DNA of 64,000 nucleotides from Thalassospira profundimaris (GCF_003326755.1 NZ_JPWH01000017.1:1-64000), one strand, 5' to 3'. Positions 1 to 9,638 are shown, counted from the stretch's first letter. Made by a program: numbers and translations. The notes: generated by a model not told the origin, from the sequence alone.

Positions 1-705
1 CGACAGGGGATAAGCGGCAATCTGAAAGCCGATTTCGCGAAGGTCGTCGGGCGAAAGGTCCGGGGTTTCGCCGCCTTCAAGAATATTTGCCATTTTGGGC
101 CCGGGAAGGTCCCGGCAAATTGTGCGCATTTCTTCAACTGACCTGGGCGCTTCGACAAACAGGATATCGGCCCCCAGTTCCGCAAATTTTGCTGCCCGGT
201 CAATCGCCTCGCCCAGGCCATGTTCATGCCGCGCATCTGTGCGGGCGAGAATAAGAATATCCGCCCCTTCTTCGCGCGCATCAACAGCGGCACGGATCCG
301 GTCAAAGGCCTCGTCACGACCAACAACTTCCTTGCCTTTGGTATGGCCGCAGCGTTTGGGGGCGACCTGATCCTCGATCATGATGGCGGCACATCCGGCC
401 TTGGCAAAGCCCTTTACGGTGCGCTTCACATTCATGGCATTGCCATAGCCGGTATCGCCATCGGCGATCACGGGGATGGAAATCGCATCGGTGATGTTGC
501 GGGCCTGGTCCAGAACTTCGCCATAGGACATAAGTCCCAGATCCGGCGCACCAATACGGGCGGCGGCGGTCGAGAAACCCGACATGAAGGTCAGGCCAAA
601 TCCCTGCTGCTGGATCAGTTTTGCCGACAGCGCATCAAAACAGCAGGGCATGGTGATCAATTCGTCGCGCGCAAGCATGGCGCGAAGGGTGTTGGCAGGT
701 GTCAT
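1..705 (-). CDS. isocitrate lyase/PEP mutase family protein (partial, 3' end outside window)
   Basis: The minus strand is open from ATG at 705 to base 1 (235 codons) and continues beyond the window. The product is a TIM-barrel enzyme of the isocitrate lyase/PEP phosphonomutase superfamily. The loop KRCGHTKGKEVV (residues about 90-101) carries the catalytic Cys found in 2-methylisocitrate lyase-type members, and the metal-site residues IADGDTGYG and MIEDQ are present. Members cleave or rearrange 2-hydroxy or oxo acids (methylisocitrate, dimethylmalate, oxaloacetate), so the exact substrate is open. The start lies 5 bases downstream of the dctM stop, so it is the last visible gene of the TRAP operon and probably acts on the imported carboxylate. 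Confidence 0.85.
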   Translation of the reverse strand, partial: MTPANTLRAMLARDELITMPCCFDALSAKLIQQQGFGLTFMSGFSTAAARIGAPDLGLMSYGEVLDQARNITDAISIPVIADGDTGYGNAMNVKRTVKGFAKAGCAAIMIEDQVAPKRCGHTKGKEVVGRDEAFDRIRAAVDAREEGADILILARTDARHEHGLGEAIDRAAKFAELGADILFVEAPRSVEEMRTICRDLPGPKMANILEGGETPDLSPDDLREIGFQIAAYPLS

Positions 706-710
706 GATTC

Positions 711-2141
711 TCACAATTTAAACGGAATATAAAGGGCCAGGTCCGGCCACACATACAGGATGGCGGCGGTCAGGAACATCAGCAGGATGAAGGGGAAAAC
801 CCCCTTTGACACTTCGCCAAGCGGTGTTCGTGCGACCGACTGAATAACATACAGGTTCATGCCGACCGGCGGTGTAATCAGGGCACATTCAACCATGATC
901 ACCATGTAAACCCCAAACCAGATCGGATCAATGCCCAGTGCCATCGCGGCAGGCAACAGAACCGGCGTCATGATCAGCACCATTGACAGGGCCTCAAACA
1001 CCAGCCCCATCAGCAACAGCACAACCGAAACCACCAGTACGAAACCAAGCTGGGTATCCACATTGTGACTGATCAGGACCGAAATATCCTGCGGAATGCG
1101 ATACAGGGTAATCGCCTTGCCAAAAACCTTAGCCCCGGCAATGATCAGAATAACCGCAACCGTGGTGGCCATGCTTTCAAAAACGGCCTTTTTGATGCCG
1201 TCCCAACCAAGGGCCGGCATTGTCACCCGGATATTCATTCGGGTCACAAGGCGATCAAACCCGTAAAACAGGCCAAAAACCAGGACCGGCAACAGGAAGT
1301 AACCAATGATCGGCCCCTGCCCCTTAAAGACCATGTAATAAACCGCATCGGCCAAAATCATGGTTGCAGGCAGGCGCAAAACCGGAATGGTAATGGCAAG
1401 GGACGCGGCAAAACCAATCGCTGCGGCCTCGGTCGGGGTGAAGGCACCACCATAAATGCCGGCAATGATCAGCACGGCCAGCAGGATTGCCGGGAAGGCC
1501 TTGAAGGTTGCGCTCCAGCGTTCATTCCAGGACTTTTTTTCTTCCGGCACCTGGCCGCCCAAACGGGCATAAACCATTGAAAACAGGATAAACAGTACCA
1601 GCAGGGCAATGCCCGGGCCAATACCGGCCAAAAACAGCGAAATAACCGATTCTTCGGTGACAAAACCATAAATGATCAGCGGAATGGAGGGCGGAATGAG
1701 AATACCCAGCGTCCCGCCTGCCGCCAGAAGGCCATAAACAAAGCGTTTATTATAACCCCGATTGATCATTTCCGGGATGGCGACGGTGCCAATCGTTGCC
1801 GCCGTGGCAACGGATGACCCCGAAATGGCGGCAAAAACCCCACAGGACAAAATCGTTGCAACCGCAAGCCCGCCCGGCCAATGTCCGACCCAGGCACTGA
1901 CCGCGGCAAACAGGTCCTTGCCAACCCCGGCCTGCAACAGCACATTCGACATCAGCAAAAACAGCGGTACGGCCAGCAGGATAAAGCCATCCAGCGTCGA
2001 TAAAATCGCCTGCGGTGCCATAAGCGGCGAAAACCCGCCCAGCAACAGCATGGCAAGGCCCAGGCCCCCCAGGGCAAAGGCCACCGGCACCCGAATAAGC
2101 AAAACCGCAAACAGGGCCACCAGGGTGAGGATAATGGTCAT
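711..2141 (-). CDS. dctM: TRAP transporter large permease (DctM family)
   Basis: This 476-residue membrane protein is the large ion-coupled subunit of a TRAP C4-dicarboxylate-type importer. It starts with the typical segment MTIILTLVALFAVLLIRVPV and has about 12 hydrophobic helices; the family motif region GGTLGILIPPSIPLIIYG is near residue 142. It is longer than the usual 425-440 residues because of an extra hydrophobic stretch at about residues 255-315. Its start overlaps the dctQ stop by four bases (ATGA), indicating translational coupling. Together with DctQ and DctP it would import an unknown carboxylate driven by a sodium or proton gradient. Confidence 0.93.
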   Translation of the reverse strand: MTIILTLVALFAVLLIRVPVAFALGGLGLAMLLLGGFSPLMAPQAILSTLDGFILLAVPLFLLMSNVLLQAGVGKDLFAAVSAWVGHWPGGLAVATILSCGVFAAISGSSVATAATIGTVAIPEMINRGYNKRFVYGLLAAGGTLGILIPPSIPLIIYGFVTEESVISLFLAGIGPGIALLVLFILFSMVYARLGGQVPEEKKSWNERWSATFKAFPAILLAVLIIAGIYGGAFTPTEAAAIGFAASLAITIPVLRLPATMILADAVYYMVFKGQGPIIGYFLLPVLVFGLFYGFDRLVTRMNIRVTMPALGWDGIKKAVFESMATTVAVILIIAGAKVFGKAITLYRIPQDISVLISHNVDTQLGFVLVVSVVLLLMGLVFEALSMVLIMTPVLLPAAMALGIDPIWFGVYMVIMVECALITPPVGMNLYVIQSVARTPLGEVSKGVFPFILLMFLTAAILYVWPDLALYIPFKL

Positions 2142-2626
2142 TCATGCACCCCTTGCGGAATTTCCCGGCCCATCGCAACCCGGACAATTTCAATAACAGA
2201 CTGGATCGCCAGCAAGGCAAAACCGATAAAGACCGGCAATTCGGAAATCCAGGTTGGCAGATCCAGCATCGAGCCGGTGGTGCGCCCGCGCTCCAGACTT
2301 TCAAAGAAAATGCCATAGCCCTTCCAGGCCACCACAACCGAAAAAGCCCCGACAACGGCCATTGCCAGAATTTCGAGCCCACGCTGCATGTTCGGGCTGC
2401 AAAGACGGGTCACAGCATCGACCGCAATATGGCGACGTGCGGTTAATGCCCACGGCATCCCGATCAATGATCCCCAAATCAGGCATAGCTGCGAAAGCTC
2501 CGACGCCCAGATGGTGGGGCGCACGAAAAAATACCGGGCGACAACTTCCCAACTTAACATCAACCCTGCCGCAACAAACAGCAGCGCCCCTATCCAGGCC
2601 AGTGCAACAATAAATCGGTCATACAT
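2138..2626 (-). CDS. dctQ: TRAP transporter small permease (DctQ family)
   Basis: This is a 162-residue protein with four predicted transmembrane helices, the usual size and topology for the small TRAP subunit. Family-typical features include SWEVVARYFFVRPTIW near residue 25 and the motif WASELSQLCLIW near residue 40. It lies between dctP and dctM in the standard dctP-dctQ-dctM order and overlaps dctM by four bases. The 147-base gap to dctP holds a stem-loop that may lower expression of the membrane subunits relative to the binding protein. Confidence 0.92.
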   Translation of the reverse strand: MYDRFIVALAWIGALLFVAAGLMLSWEVVARYFFVRPTIWASELSQLCLIWGSLIGMPWALTARRHIAVDAVTRLCSPNMQRGLEILAMAVVGAFSVVVAWKGYGIFFESLERGRTTGSMLDLPTWISELPVFIGFALLAIQSVIEIVRVAMGREIPQGVHE

Positions 2627-2711
2627 TGTGGGACATTACGCGAAGGTGGGTTGATCCGTGCCCTCGCCTTTCCTTTGATGGAAATTCAAAACAAATCGGG
2701 TGTTCAAAACA

Positions 2712-2747
2712 GGAACACCGCCAGCAAATAACGGGCGGCGGTGTTCC
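2712..2747 (-). promoter_or_regulatory. intergenic stem-loop between dctP and dctQ
   Basis: An 11-bp perfect inverted repeat (GGAACACCGCC, 2712-2722, with 2737-2747) surrounds a 14-base loop. No T-run follows on the minus strand. Its place just after the binding-protein gene suggests partial termination or 3' mRNA protection of dctP, as seen in other binding-protein operons. The stem is seen; the role is inferred. Confidence 0.6.
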
Positions 2748-2773
2748 ATCCAAAGGCTTGTAAGGTTATCAGA

Positions 2774-3763
2774 TCAGAGCTTTTTGGCCGCGTCAAATAC
2801 CTGCTTGCCAAGATCGCCCGACTCTTTGAGGAAGGAATCATAAACCGGCTGGGAAACCGCGCGCCACTGTTTCAGTTCCTCTTCGGTCGGGGTGTAAATG
2901 GTCATCCCGTTTTCTTCGGCTTCCTTGAAGGCTTCGGCTTCAATGGCGCTCATGCGGTCACGCACATCTTTTTCCGCATCGCGCGACGCGGCGGTAATGA
3001 TGGCACGCTGATCATCGGTCAGGCTGTTCCAGAAATCGGTATTGATCATGACGATGAATTCAACATCGGCCAGATTGGTGACGGTAACAGTATCCATCAC
3101 TTCCCACAATTTACGCGATTTCACACCGGAAATACCGGTCATGCCCACGTCAACCGTGCCGCGCTGATAGGCCAGATACTGCTCGGAACCGGAAATCAAT
3201 GTCGGCGCGCCACCGGCGGCTTCAACAAACTGGCCCAGCGACTTGCCAAAGACACGGACTTTTTTGCCTTCAAGATCTTTCGGCGTATGGATCGGTGCGC
3301 CCTTGGAGAGCATGATGGTCCCGCCATAAGCCTGCCACCACAAAACGGTGGATCCCGTATCGGCGATTGCCTTGTCCAGTGGTCCGCGTACCGGCGACCC
3401 CGGGGCGACAGCGGCACGCACTTTTTCTTCTGAATCGATCAGGAACGGCTGATAAAACACATCAACAGCCGGTACGTCACCGGCATAACGCGTTAAGGAA
3501 GCCGAGCCCATTTCAATGGAACCGGAACCAACCGCGCTGGGGATTTCCTTGTCTTTGTATAGGGTTGCCGAATCATAAATCTCAACAGCGATGCTGCCGT
3601 TTGATTTTTCTTCGACTTCTTTTTTAAACAGATCCAGATTCTGAACAATATGGCTTTTGGGCGGAAGCTGGGATGCGATACGCAATGTAACATCTGCCGC
3701 CTGTGCCGTGCTGCCAACGCCTAAGGTGGCCATCAAGGCCGCGATCATGGCAATTTTTTTCAT
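2774..3763 (-). CDS. dctP: TRAP transporter periplasmic substrate-binding protein (DctP family)
   Basis: This 329-residue protein begins with a Sec signal peptide (MKKIAMIAALMATLGVGSTA, cleavage near QAA-AD). The mature part is a DctP-type solute-binding fold. The conserved segment KKVRVFGKSLGQFVEAAGGA (about residues 168-187) includes the Arg that usually pairs with the substrate carboxylate. It is the first gene of the minus-strand TRAP operon; the upstream 269 bases to the LysR gene would hold the promoter. Substrate is not determinable from sequence, but the neighbouring isocitrate lyase-family gene points to a hydroxy- or oxo-carboxylate. Confidence 0.92.
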   Translation of the reverse strand: MKKIAMIAALMATLGVGSTAQAADVTLRIASQLPPKSHIVQNLDLFKKEVEEKSNGSIAVEIYDSATLYKDKEIPSAVGSGSIEMGSASLTRYAGDVPAVDVFYQPFLIDSEEKVRAAVAPGSPVRGPLDKAIADTGSTVLWWQAYGGTIMLSKGAPIHTPKDLEGKKVRVFGKSLGQFVEAAGGAPTLISGSEQYLAYQRGTVDVGMTGISGVKSRKLWEVMDTVTVTNLADVEFIVMINTDFWNSLTDDQRAIITAASRDAEKDVRDRMSAIEAEAFKEAEENGMTIYTPTEEELKQWRAVSQPVYDSFLKESGDLGKQVFDAAKKL

Positions 3764-4032
3764 GTTGAACGTCCCCTGGGTTTTTTAATTACAATCAACG
3801 CAAATCATGCGCGAAGATGATCTACTTTGCCCCAAGGGTTCAACATTTTTTCGTCATAATGTGTGATTTTGGCCTTTTGCTTTGGTTCGACCAACGTGGT
3901 TTAAACACCTTTGCGTGTAAGTTAATCTTATGTACACGCACTGTCTGCATATCGTGCCATCTTGCAGGTTATTTACCCGGAACGACATTCGCGCATATAC
4001 AGATTCCCGGTTTTACGGGACGGGAAATTCCC

Positions 4033-4962
4033 TCAATCGCGAAAAGGATCAGGGATTTGTGTTTTCAGATCGCTTCGTCGCACCAGTTCCAGAAAGGCCA
4101 TTGCGGCAGGCGACAATGTGCGGCCGGAACGCCAGATCAAGCCAATATCGCGCAGTAGTTCCGGCGTGCCCAAAGGCCGAAACACAAGCGGTTCGCGGCC
4201 CAAAACCGGCAAAGTCAGGGCTGGCAGCGCGGTAACGCCCAACCCTTGCGATACAAAGGCTCCGGCCGTTGCCAGGTGGGAAACCTCGAAACGGGGGCGA
4301 AACAGCAATCCCTGCTGGGCACAGGCGGCATCGGTCAGGGTGCGCACACTGGTCCCGCTTGCCATTGCGACAAAAGGCTGGCTGACCAGCTCCCGCCAGG
4401 AATAGGCCCGTTTTTCATCAAGTGGCCCGCCGGGTGCACCAACCGCCACAAAACGGTCTGTTAGCAATTTTTGAAACGACAAACGGTCCGAAACCTCAAC
4501 CGCACCGGCGGTAAAGCCCAAATCGGCCTCGCCCAGTTCCACCTCGCGCATAATGCCGTTTGACAGAACATCATTAATTTGAACATCAACGTCCGGATGC
4601 GCATCAAGAAAAGTTTGCACCAAGCGGGGCAATAACCCCGCCGTGACAGAAGGCAAGCCGGCAATGGTCAAACGACCACGCCGGGCGGCCTGATAGGCGG
4701 CAAATTCGGCCATTGCATGTTCGGTGGTGTTTAATATCCGTTCGGCCAGCCGCAAAAATGTCTGCCCCTGGGGGGTAAGTGTCACGTTGCGCGTATCACG
4801 GTCAAACAGGCGGGACCCCACCCGCCCTTCCAGGCGCGTGATCTGGCGGCTAAGTGCGGAGGGCGACAGGCCAACAGTATCGGCGGCGTTGCGAAAGCTG
4901 CCATGATCGACCACAGCGCGGAAGGCCCGCATTTCATCCATATCGACATTAATGCGTTTCAT
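4033..4962 (-). CDS. LysR-family transcriptional regulator
   Basis: A 309-residue LTTR with an N-terminal winged helix-turn-helix (residues about 8-67: EMRAFRAVVDHGSFRNAADT, then LSPSALSRQITRLEGRVGSR) and a periplasmic-binding-type effector domain (about 95-300). It lies between two carboxylate transport operons: the dctPQM operon downstream on the same strand and the TAXI operon divergent on the plus strand with a 137-base shared control region. Divergent placement suggests it controls the TAXI operon and itself. The effector is unknown. Confidence 0.92.
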   Translation of the reverse strand: MKRINVDMDEMRAFRAVVDHGSFRNAADTVGLSPSALSRQITRLEGRVGSRLFDRDTRNVTLTPQGQTFLRLAERILNTTEHAMAEFAAYQAARRGRLTIAGLPSVTAGLLPRLVQTFLDAHPDVDVQINDVLSNGIMREVELGEADLGFTAGAVEVSDRLSFQKLLTDRFVAVGAPGGPLDEKRAYSWRELVSQPFVAMASGTSVRTLTDAACAQQGLLFRPRFEVSHLATAGAFVSQGLGVTALPALTLPVLGREPLVFRPLGTPELLRDIGLIWRSGRTLSPAAMAFLELVRRSDLKTQIPDPFRD

Positions 4963-5099
4963 GCACGAATTATCGCATTTTTTTCACTTCAGGCAACAAA
5001 ACTTATCGGGCACACTTTTGAACGTTGCGAAAAAGAAAACCAATAATCTGTCGTAACATCCATACAAGCCCGCCTGCGGGCATTCGGGAGGAAAAACAA

Positions 5100-6068
5100 A
5101 TGAAACTCAAAACACTCGCGCTTGCGGGCGCACTTGCGATCGGCCTGTCCCTGCCAGCAATGGCACAGCAAAAACTGCTGATCGGTTCGACCTCGGCCTC
5201 TTCCAGTCACTATGGTTATTTTGTCGCTGTTTCCAAACTGATCAATGAAAAGGCCGACGGCCTGGAATCATCGGTTGTGGAAACCGGTGCGACGATGGAT
5301 AACCTGCGCCGGATTGAACGCAACCAGATCGATCTTGGCCTTGTCACCACCAATGTTGCCCAACACGCGAAAGCAGGTACGAACAAGTTCAAGGGGCATC
5401 CGCTCGATATCGGGCTTCTGTGGGTTTATACCGGCGCACCGCAAAATGTGATTGTACGCGAAGATTCCGGCGTCAAATCGCTTTCCGATCTGGCCGGTGT
5501 GCGCTTTAATCCGGGTATCAAGGGATCAGCCACGGAAAGCACGACCGAGGCCGTTTTTAAAACCCTTGGCCTTTCGGCTGATTATGTGCGCGGTTCCACC
5601 ACCGATGTTGTTGACATGATCAAGGATAACCGCCTGGCCGGTTATGTGAAATCGGGTGCGGGCGAACGGCTGGACAGCTCGACACTGGATATTGCCACCT
5701 TCACGCCGATCCGCGTTCTTAGCCTGACCGATGATCAGAAAAAAACGCTGGGCGAAAAAATGCCCGATATTTCGCTGGTGGATATTCCCGCCGGTGCGGC
5801 GGATGGCATCCCGGCCTATTCCACCTGGAGCTTTGGCGTGGGTGTTGCCGCTGGCATGAAACTTTCGGAAGACATTGCCTATAAAATTGTCGATGCCATC
5901 ATGAGCGACAAAACCGTTCAGGGCGAAGCAATGGCAAGTGTGAAGGGGGCGGATCTGGCAAGGCTGACCTTGCAATACGGCACCATTCCGCTGCATCCCG
6001 GTGCGGCAAAATGGTTCCGCGAGCATGGATATGACATTCCGGCACGTCTTGATCCGGCCAAAAGCTGA
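5100..6068 (+). CDS. TAXI family TRAP transporter solute-binding protein
   Basis: A 322-residue periplasmic protein with a signal peptide (MKLKTLALAGALAIGLSLPA-MAQ). The start at 5100 is chosen because GGGAGG lies 8-13 bases upstream and the signal peptide begins there; an upstream in-frame extension to 5025 has no ribosome site. TAXI hallmarks follow: IGSTSASSSHYGY at the mature N-terminus, VVETGATMDNLRRIERNQID and KSLSDLAGVRFNPGIKGSATE. Such proteins deliver dicarboxylates, glutamate or other small acids to a fused permease, encoded by the next gene. Confidence 0.92.
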   Translation: MKLKTLALAGALAIGLSLPAMAQQKLLIGSTSASSSHYGYFVAVSKLINEKADGLESSVVETGATMDNLRRIERNQIDLGLVTTNVAQHAKAGTNKFKGHPLDIGLLWVYTGAPQNVIVREDSGVKSLSDLAGVRFNPGIKGSATESTTEAVFKTLGLSADYVRGSTTDVVDMIKDNRLAGYVKSGAGERLDSSTLDIATFTPIRVLSLTDDQKKTLGEKMPDISLVDIPAGAADGIPAYSTWSFGVGVAAGMKLSEDIAYKIVDAIMSDKTVQGEAMASVKGADLARLTLQYGTIPLHPGAAKWFREHGYDIPARLDPAKS

Positions 6069-6126
6069 TTAACCGGCATATCCGGCACAACAATAAAAAA
6101 CGTCATTCACCGGGAGGAAATTCGTC

Positions 6127-7986
6127 ATGCTGATGCGTGTGCAAAACGGGCTTGCCATTCTTGTCGGGGCATTCGTCTTCTATACGGCGGCATCCGGCCC
6201 GTTTGAAAGCCTTATTCAGCGTGCGATTTTCCTTGCCCTGGTTGTCTGCCTTGGTCTGGCGATTTATCCGCTGGGCAAGGATACAAAATGGCGGATTGCC
6301 GGGATTATCTTGGACCTGGCACTGGCTGCCGTAACGATCACCGCCTGCACCTATATTGTTATAAATTACGATACCATCATGACCACCCTGCCCTGGGCGA
6401 CCCCGCAGGATATGGTGCTGACCACCTGCCTGGTTATTGCCATTCTGGAGGTTGGCCGCCGCGCCGTGGGCATCATCTTTCCGATGCTGGTCTTGGTTGG
6501 CCTGGCCTATGCCCTGTTGGGCCAAAATTTGCCCGGTATTTTGGGCCATCGCGGCTTTGACAGTGCCTTTGTCACCGAAACCCTGTTTTTGGGCGATCTT
6601 GGCATTTGGGGCATGTTAACCGGGGTTGCCGCCACGGTGATTGCCGCCTTCGTGCTGTTTGGTGCATTATTGCTTCATACTGGGGGCGGGCAAAGTTTTA
6701 TGGACCTTGCCATGCGCATTGGTGGCCGCCAGCCCGGTGGGGCTGCCAAAATTGCCACCATTGCCAGTGGCCTGTTTGGCATGATTTCCGGTTCTGCCGT
6801 TGCCAATGTTGCCACCACGGGCAATTTCACCATCCCGATGATGAAACGCCTGGGCTACCCGGCCCCCTTTGCCGCCGCAGTCGAGGCCGTAGCCTCCACT
6901 GGCGGGCAAATTGCCCCGCCCATCATGGGGGCGGCGGCCTTTGTCATGGCTGAAATTCTCGGCGTATCCTATGTCGATGTGATGGTGGCGGCCATCATTC
7001 CGGCCCTGCTGTTTTATCTGTCGGTTTTTGTCACGGTCCACATTATTTCGGTGCGGCGCGGGCTACGCCTGGTGCCCGATGACGAATTGCCAGCCTGGTC
7101 GCGCATTTTGCAATGGCGCCGTGTTCTGCCCATTCTTGCCGCGCTGGGCGGCTTGGGGATTGGCATTTTCATGGGCCGTTCGGTTGCGACATCCGCCTTT
7201 TACGGCATTGTCGGCTTATTGTTTGCATTTGTTTTCACGTCCCTTGGCAAGCTGACCCCGGCCGAAATGGCAAAGCGCGTAATTGAAGGCATCGCCGATG
7301 CGGGCAAAGGCATGGTGATTATTGGCGTGTTGCTGGCCGGGGCGCAAATTCTGGTTTCCATGATCAATATGACCGGCATTGGTGTCACATTAAGTTCGCT
7401 GATTGTTGCCCTTGCGGGGAACTCGATCATACTTGTCGCGCTGATTGTGGCCGGTGTGTGTTTGATTATGGGCATGGGCCTGCCAACCACGGCGGCCTAT
7501 GTGCTGGTGGCGGCTGTGCTGGCCCCGGCCATGACCAATGTGGGGGTTGATCCGTTAACCGCGCATTTATTTGTTTTCTATTTTGCCACCATTTCCGTCA
7601 TTACACCGCCGGTATGTGTGGCTGTTTTTGTCGGTGCCGGCATTGCCAAAACCAACTGGCTGCCCGCCGCGGGCGAGGCCGTGCGTTTGGGGGCTGTCAC
7701 CTATATCGTGCCGTTTATGCTGCTGCTTTATCCGGGCATGACCGGGCGCGGTGGTGTCATTGAAATCATCAATGCCTGCCTGTCCGGGCTGGTGCTGGTT
7801 TTTGCCATTCCGGCCCTTTTGGACGGGCAGCGGCTTTTGGGTGCCATCTGGCTGGACCGGGCGATATTGATGGGCTGTATCGCACTTGCGATCTGGTCAT
7901 TCATGCTGGCGCCGATTATTGCCGTTGCCCTGCTGGCCGGGTGTTATTACTGGTCACGCAATGCCAAACCGGTAACGGAGGTCTGA
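6127..7986 (+). CDS. TRAP transporter fused permease subunit (4TM/12TM, TAXI type)
   Basis: This 619-residue protein fuses the small (DctQ-like) and large (DctM-like) TRAP permeases, the standard partner of TAXI binding proteins. Roughly 16-18 hydrophobic helices are visible. Family motifs include GMISGSAVANVATTGNFTIP (about residue 218) and ASTGGQIAPPIMGAAAFVMA (about residue 257); MGMGLPTTAAYVLVA lies near residue 449. A GGGAGGAAA site precedes the ATG. It follows the binding-protein gene by 58 bases and is followed after 3 bases by the AtuA-like gene, so uptake and first metabolism are coupled in one operon. Confidence 0.94.
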   Translation: MLMRVQNGLAILVGAFVFYTAASGPFESLIQRAIFLALVVCLGLAIYPLGKDTKWRIAGIILDLALAAVTITACTYIVINYDTIMTTLPWATPQDMVLTTCLVIAILEVGRRAVGIIFPMLVLVGLAYALLGQNLPGILGHRGFDSAFVTETLFLGDLGIWGMLTGVAATVIAAFVLFGALLLHTGGGQSFMDLAMRIGGRQPGGAAKIATIASGLFGMISGSAVANVATTGNFTIPMMKRLGYPAPFAAAVEAVASTGGQIAPPIMGAAAFVMAEILGVSYVDVMVAAIIPALLFYLSVFVTVHIISVRRGLRLVPDDELPAWSRILQWRRVLPILAALGGLGIGIFMGRSVATSAFYGIVGLLFAFVFTSLGKLTPAEMAKRVIEGIADAGKGMVIIGVLLAGAQILVSMINMTGIGVTLSSLIVALAGNSIILVALIVAGVCLIMGMGLPTTAAYVLVAAVLAPAMTNVGVDPLTAHLFVFYFATISVITPPVCVAVFVGAGIAKTNWLPAAGEAVRLGAVTYIVPFMLLLYPGMTGRGGVIEIINACLSGLVLVFAIPALLDGQRLLGAIWLDRAILMGCIALAIWSFMLAPIIAVALLAGCYYWSRNAKPVTEV

Positions 7987-7989
7987 TCC

Positions 7990-9327
7990 ATGAAAACCCT
8001 TCGTATCGGCACCGGTGCCGGTTTTGCCGGGGACCGCATTGAACCCGCCACTGACCTCGCCCGGTATGGCAACCTTGACTATCTGGTGTTTGAATGCCTG
8101 GCCGAACGCACCATTGCCCTGGCCCAGCAGGCCAAAATGCAAAATCCCGAAACCGGCTTTGACCCCCTGCTGGAACGGCGCATGCGGGCAGTCTTGCCGG
8201 TTTGTTATGAAAATAAAACCCGCATCATTTCCAATATGGGCGCAGCCAACCCGCAAATGGCCGGGAAACGGACCCTGGAAATCGCCCGGGAACTGGGCCT
8301 CAAAGGCCTGCGCATTGCCATAGTGTGCGGTGATGACGTACATGATCGCATCAGCCCGGACCAGTTTGAGCTGATGGAAACCGGACAAAGCCTTGCCGAC
8401 CTTGCCAAGCCGGTTATTTCCGCCAATGCTTATTTGGGTGCAGGGCCAATTGCGCAGGCATTGGCCGATGGTGCCGATATTATCCTGACCGGGCGGGTGG
8501 CTGATCCGGCCATGTTTTTAGCACCGCTTATTCATGAATTTGGCTGGGCGATGGATGACTGGCAAAAACTGGGCCGGGGCACACTGGTCGGCCATTTGCT
8601 GGAATGCGGCGGGCAAATCACGGGCGGCTATTACGCAGATCCCGGCCCTAAGGATGTGCCCGATATTGCCAATCTTGGCTTTCCGCTGGCCGAGGTCTCC
8701 GAGGATGGTAATGCCATTATTACCAAAATACCGGGCACGGGCGGCCTTGTTTCGGTTGCCACCTGCAGCGAACAATTGCTCTATGAGGTTCATGACCCGG
8801 CGGCCTATTTGCAACCCGATGTGATTGCCGATTTTTCCCGTGTTACCATGACGCAGGACGGCCCGGACAGGGTTTTTGTTTCGGGCGGGGATGGCCATGC
8901 CCGGACCGGGAAGCTCAAGGTGTCGGTCGGATATGTGGACTCATTTGTTGGCGAAGGGCAAATTTCCTATGCCGGTTCCAGCTGTGTGGCCCGGGGCCGC
9001 CTGGCGCTGGATATTGTCGATCAGCGCCTGAAAATGACCGGGGTCAACTGCCTGGAAACCCGCCGCGATCTGATTGGCCTGGATGCCATTTTGGGCCAAT
9101 ATGACGGTGATACGTCACATATTCCCGAGGTTCGCGCCCGCTTCATCGCACGCACGGCAAGCCTGGCAGATGCCAAACGCATCGGCGAGGAGGTTGAAAG
9201 CCTGTATTTAAACGGACCGGCAGCAGGGGGCGGTGTGACACAATCGGCACGCCAGATTATTGCGATTGTTTCCGGCCTGATCAACGAAACAGTCCCTTCC
9301 CCCACAATCACAATGTTAAAGGTGTGA
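7990..9327 (+). CDS. acyclic terpene utilization AtuA family protein (DUF1446)
   Basis: A 445-residue cytosolic protein of the AtuA/DUF1446 family. It starts MKTLRIGTGAGFAGDRIEPA, typical of the family; RVADPAMFLAPLIHEFGW (about residues 167-184) and the glycine-rich GGGVTQSARQIIAIVSG near the C-terminus are characteristic. AtuA is needed for citronellol/geraniol use in Pseudomonas, but the family also sits beside TRAP transporters with no link to terpenes, and no reaction is proven. Its GGAGGT site overlaps the permease end. The separate small gene that follows supplies the C-terminal domain that is fused in some homologues. Confidence 0.85.
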   Translation: MKTLRIGTGAGFAGDRIEPATDLARYGNLDYLVFECLAERTIALAQQAKMQNPETGFDPLLERRMRAVLPVCYENKTRIISNMGAANPQMAGKRTLEIARELGLKGLRIAIVCGDDVHDRISPDQFELMETGQSLADLAKPVISANAYLGAGPIAQALADGADIILTGRVADPAMFLAPLIHEFGWAMDDWQKLGRGTLVGHLLECGGQITGGYYADPGPKDVPDIANLGFPLAEVSEDGNAIITKIPGTGGLVSVATCSEQLLYEVHDPAAYLQPDVIADFSRVTMTQDGPDRVFVSGGDGHARTGKLKVSVGYVDSFVGEGQISYAGSSCVARGRLALDIVDQRLKMTGVNCLETRRDLIGLDAILGQYDGDTSHIPEVRARFIARTASLADAKRIGEEVESLYLNGPAAGGGVTQSARQIIAIVSGLINETVPSPTITMLKV

Positions 9328-9329
9328 AC

Positions 9330-9638
9330 ATGCGGCTTCATCAGATTGCGCATTGTCGCACGGGCGACAAGGGCAACATTTCCAATATTTCGGTTATCGC
9401 CTATGATCGGCGCGATTTTGCTCTGCTGGCCGATCTTTTGACACCAGCGCATGTAAAACGCTGCCTGGCGGGTATTGCCAATGGCGCAGTTGAACGCTAC
9501 GAATTGCCGCAATTGGGTGCTTTGAACTTCGTCCTGCACAATGCCCTTGGCGGCGGCGTCACCCGGTCCCTCGCCCTTGATGCACATGGCAAATGCCTGG
9601 CTTCTGCGATGCTGGAAATTGAAATTCCGGAGCGTTAG
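9330..9638 (+). CDS. AtuA-associated small protein (AtuA C-terminal ferredoxin-like fold)
   Basis: About 102 residues beginning MRLHQIAHCRTGDKGNISNI. The RTGDKG signature matches the C-terminal domain of AtuA-family proteins; here it is a stand-alone gene coupled to the preceding one. ATG at 9330 is preferred; an in-frame GTG at 9324 overlaps the upstream stop. It probably forms a complex with the AtuA-like protein. Its stop codon overlaps the stop of the convergent TPM-domain gene, leaving no room for a separate terminator. Confidence 0.8.
   Translation: MRLHQIAHCRTGDKGNISNISVIAYDRRDFALLADLLTPAHVKRCLAGIANGAVERYELPQLGALNFVLHNALGGGVTRSLALDAHGKCLASAMLEIEIPER

Noticed and set aside
4963-5099. 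A pair of TGCGA-type elements (ATCGCATTTTT and TTGCGAAAAAG) between the LysR gene and the TAXI operon as a LysR binding site.
   Set aside because: The symmetry is imperfect and T-rich tracts make chance matches likely; not strong enough to list as an operator.
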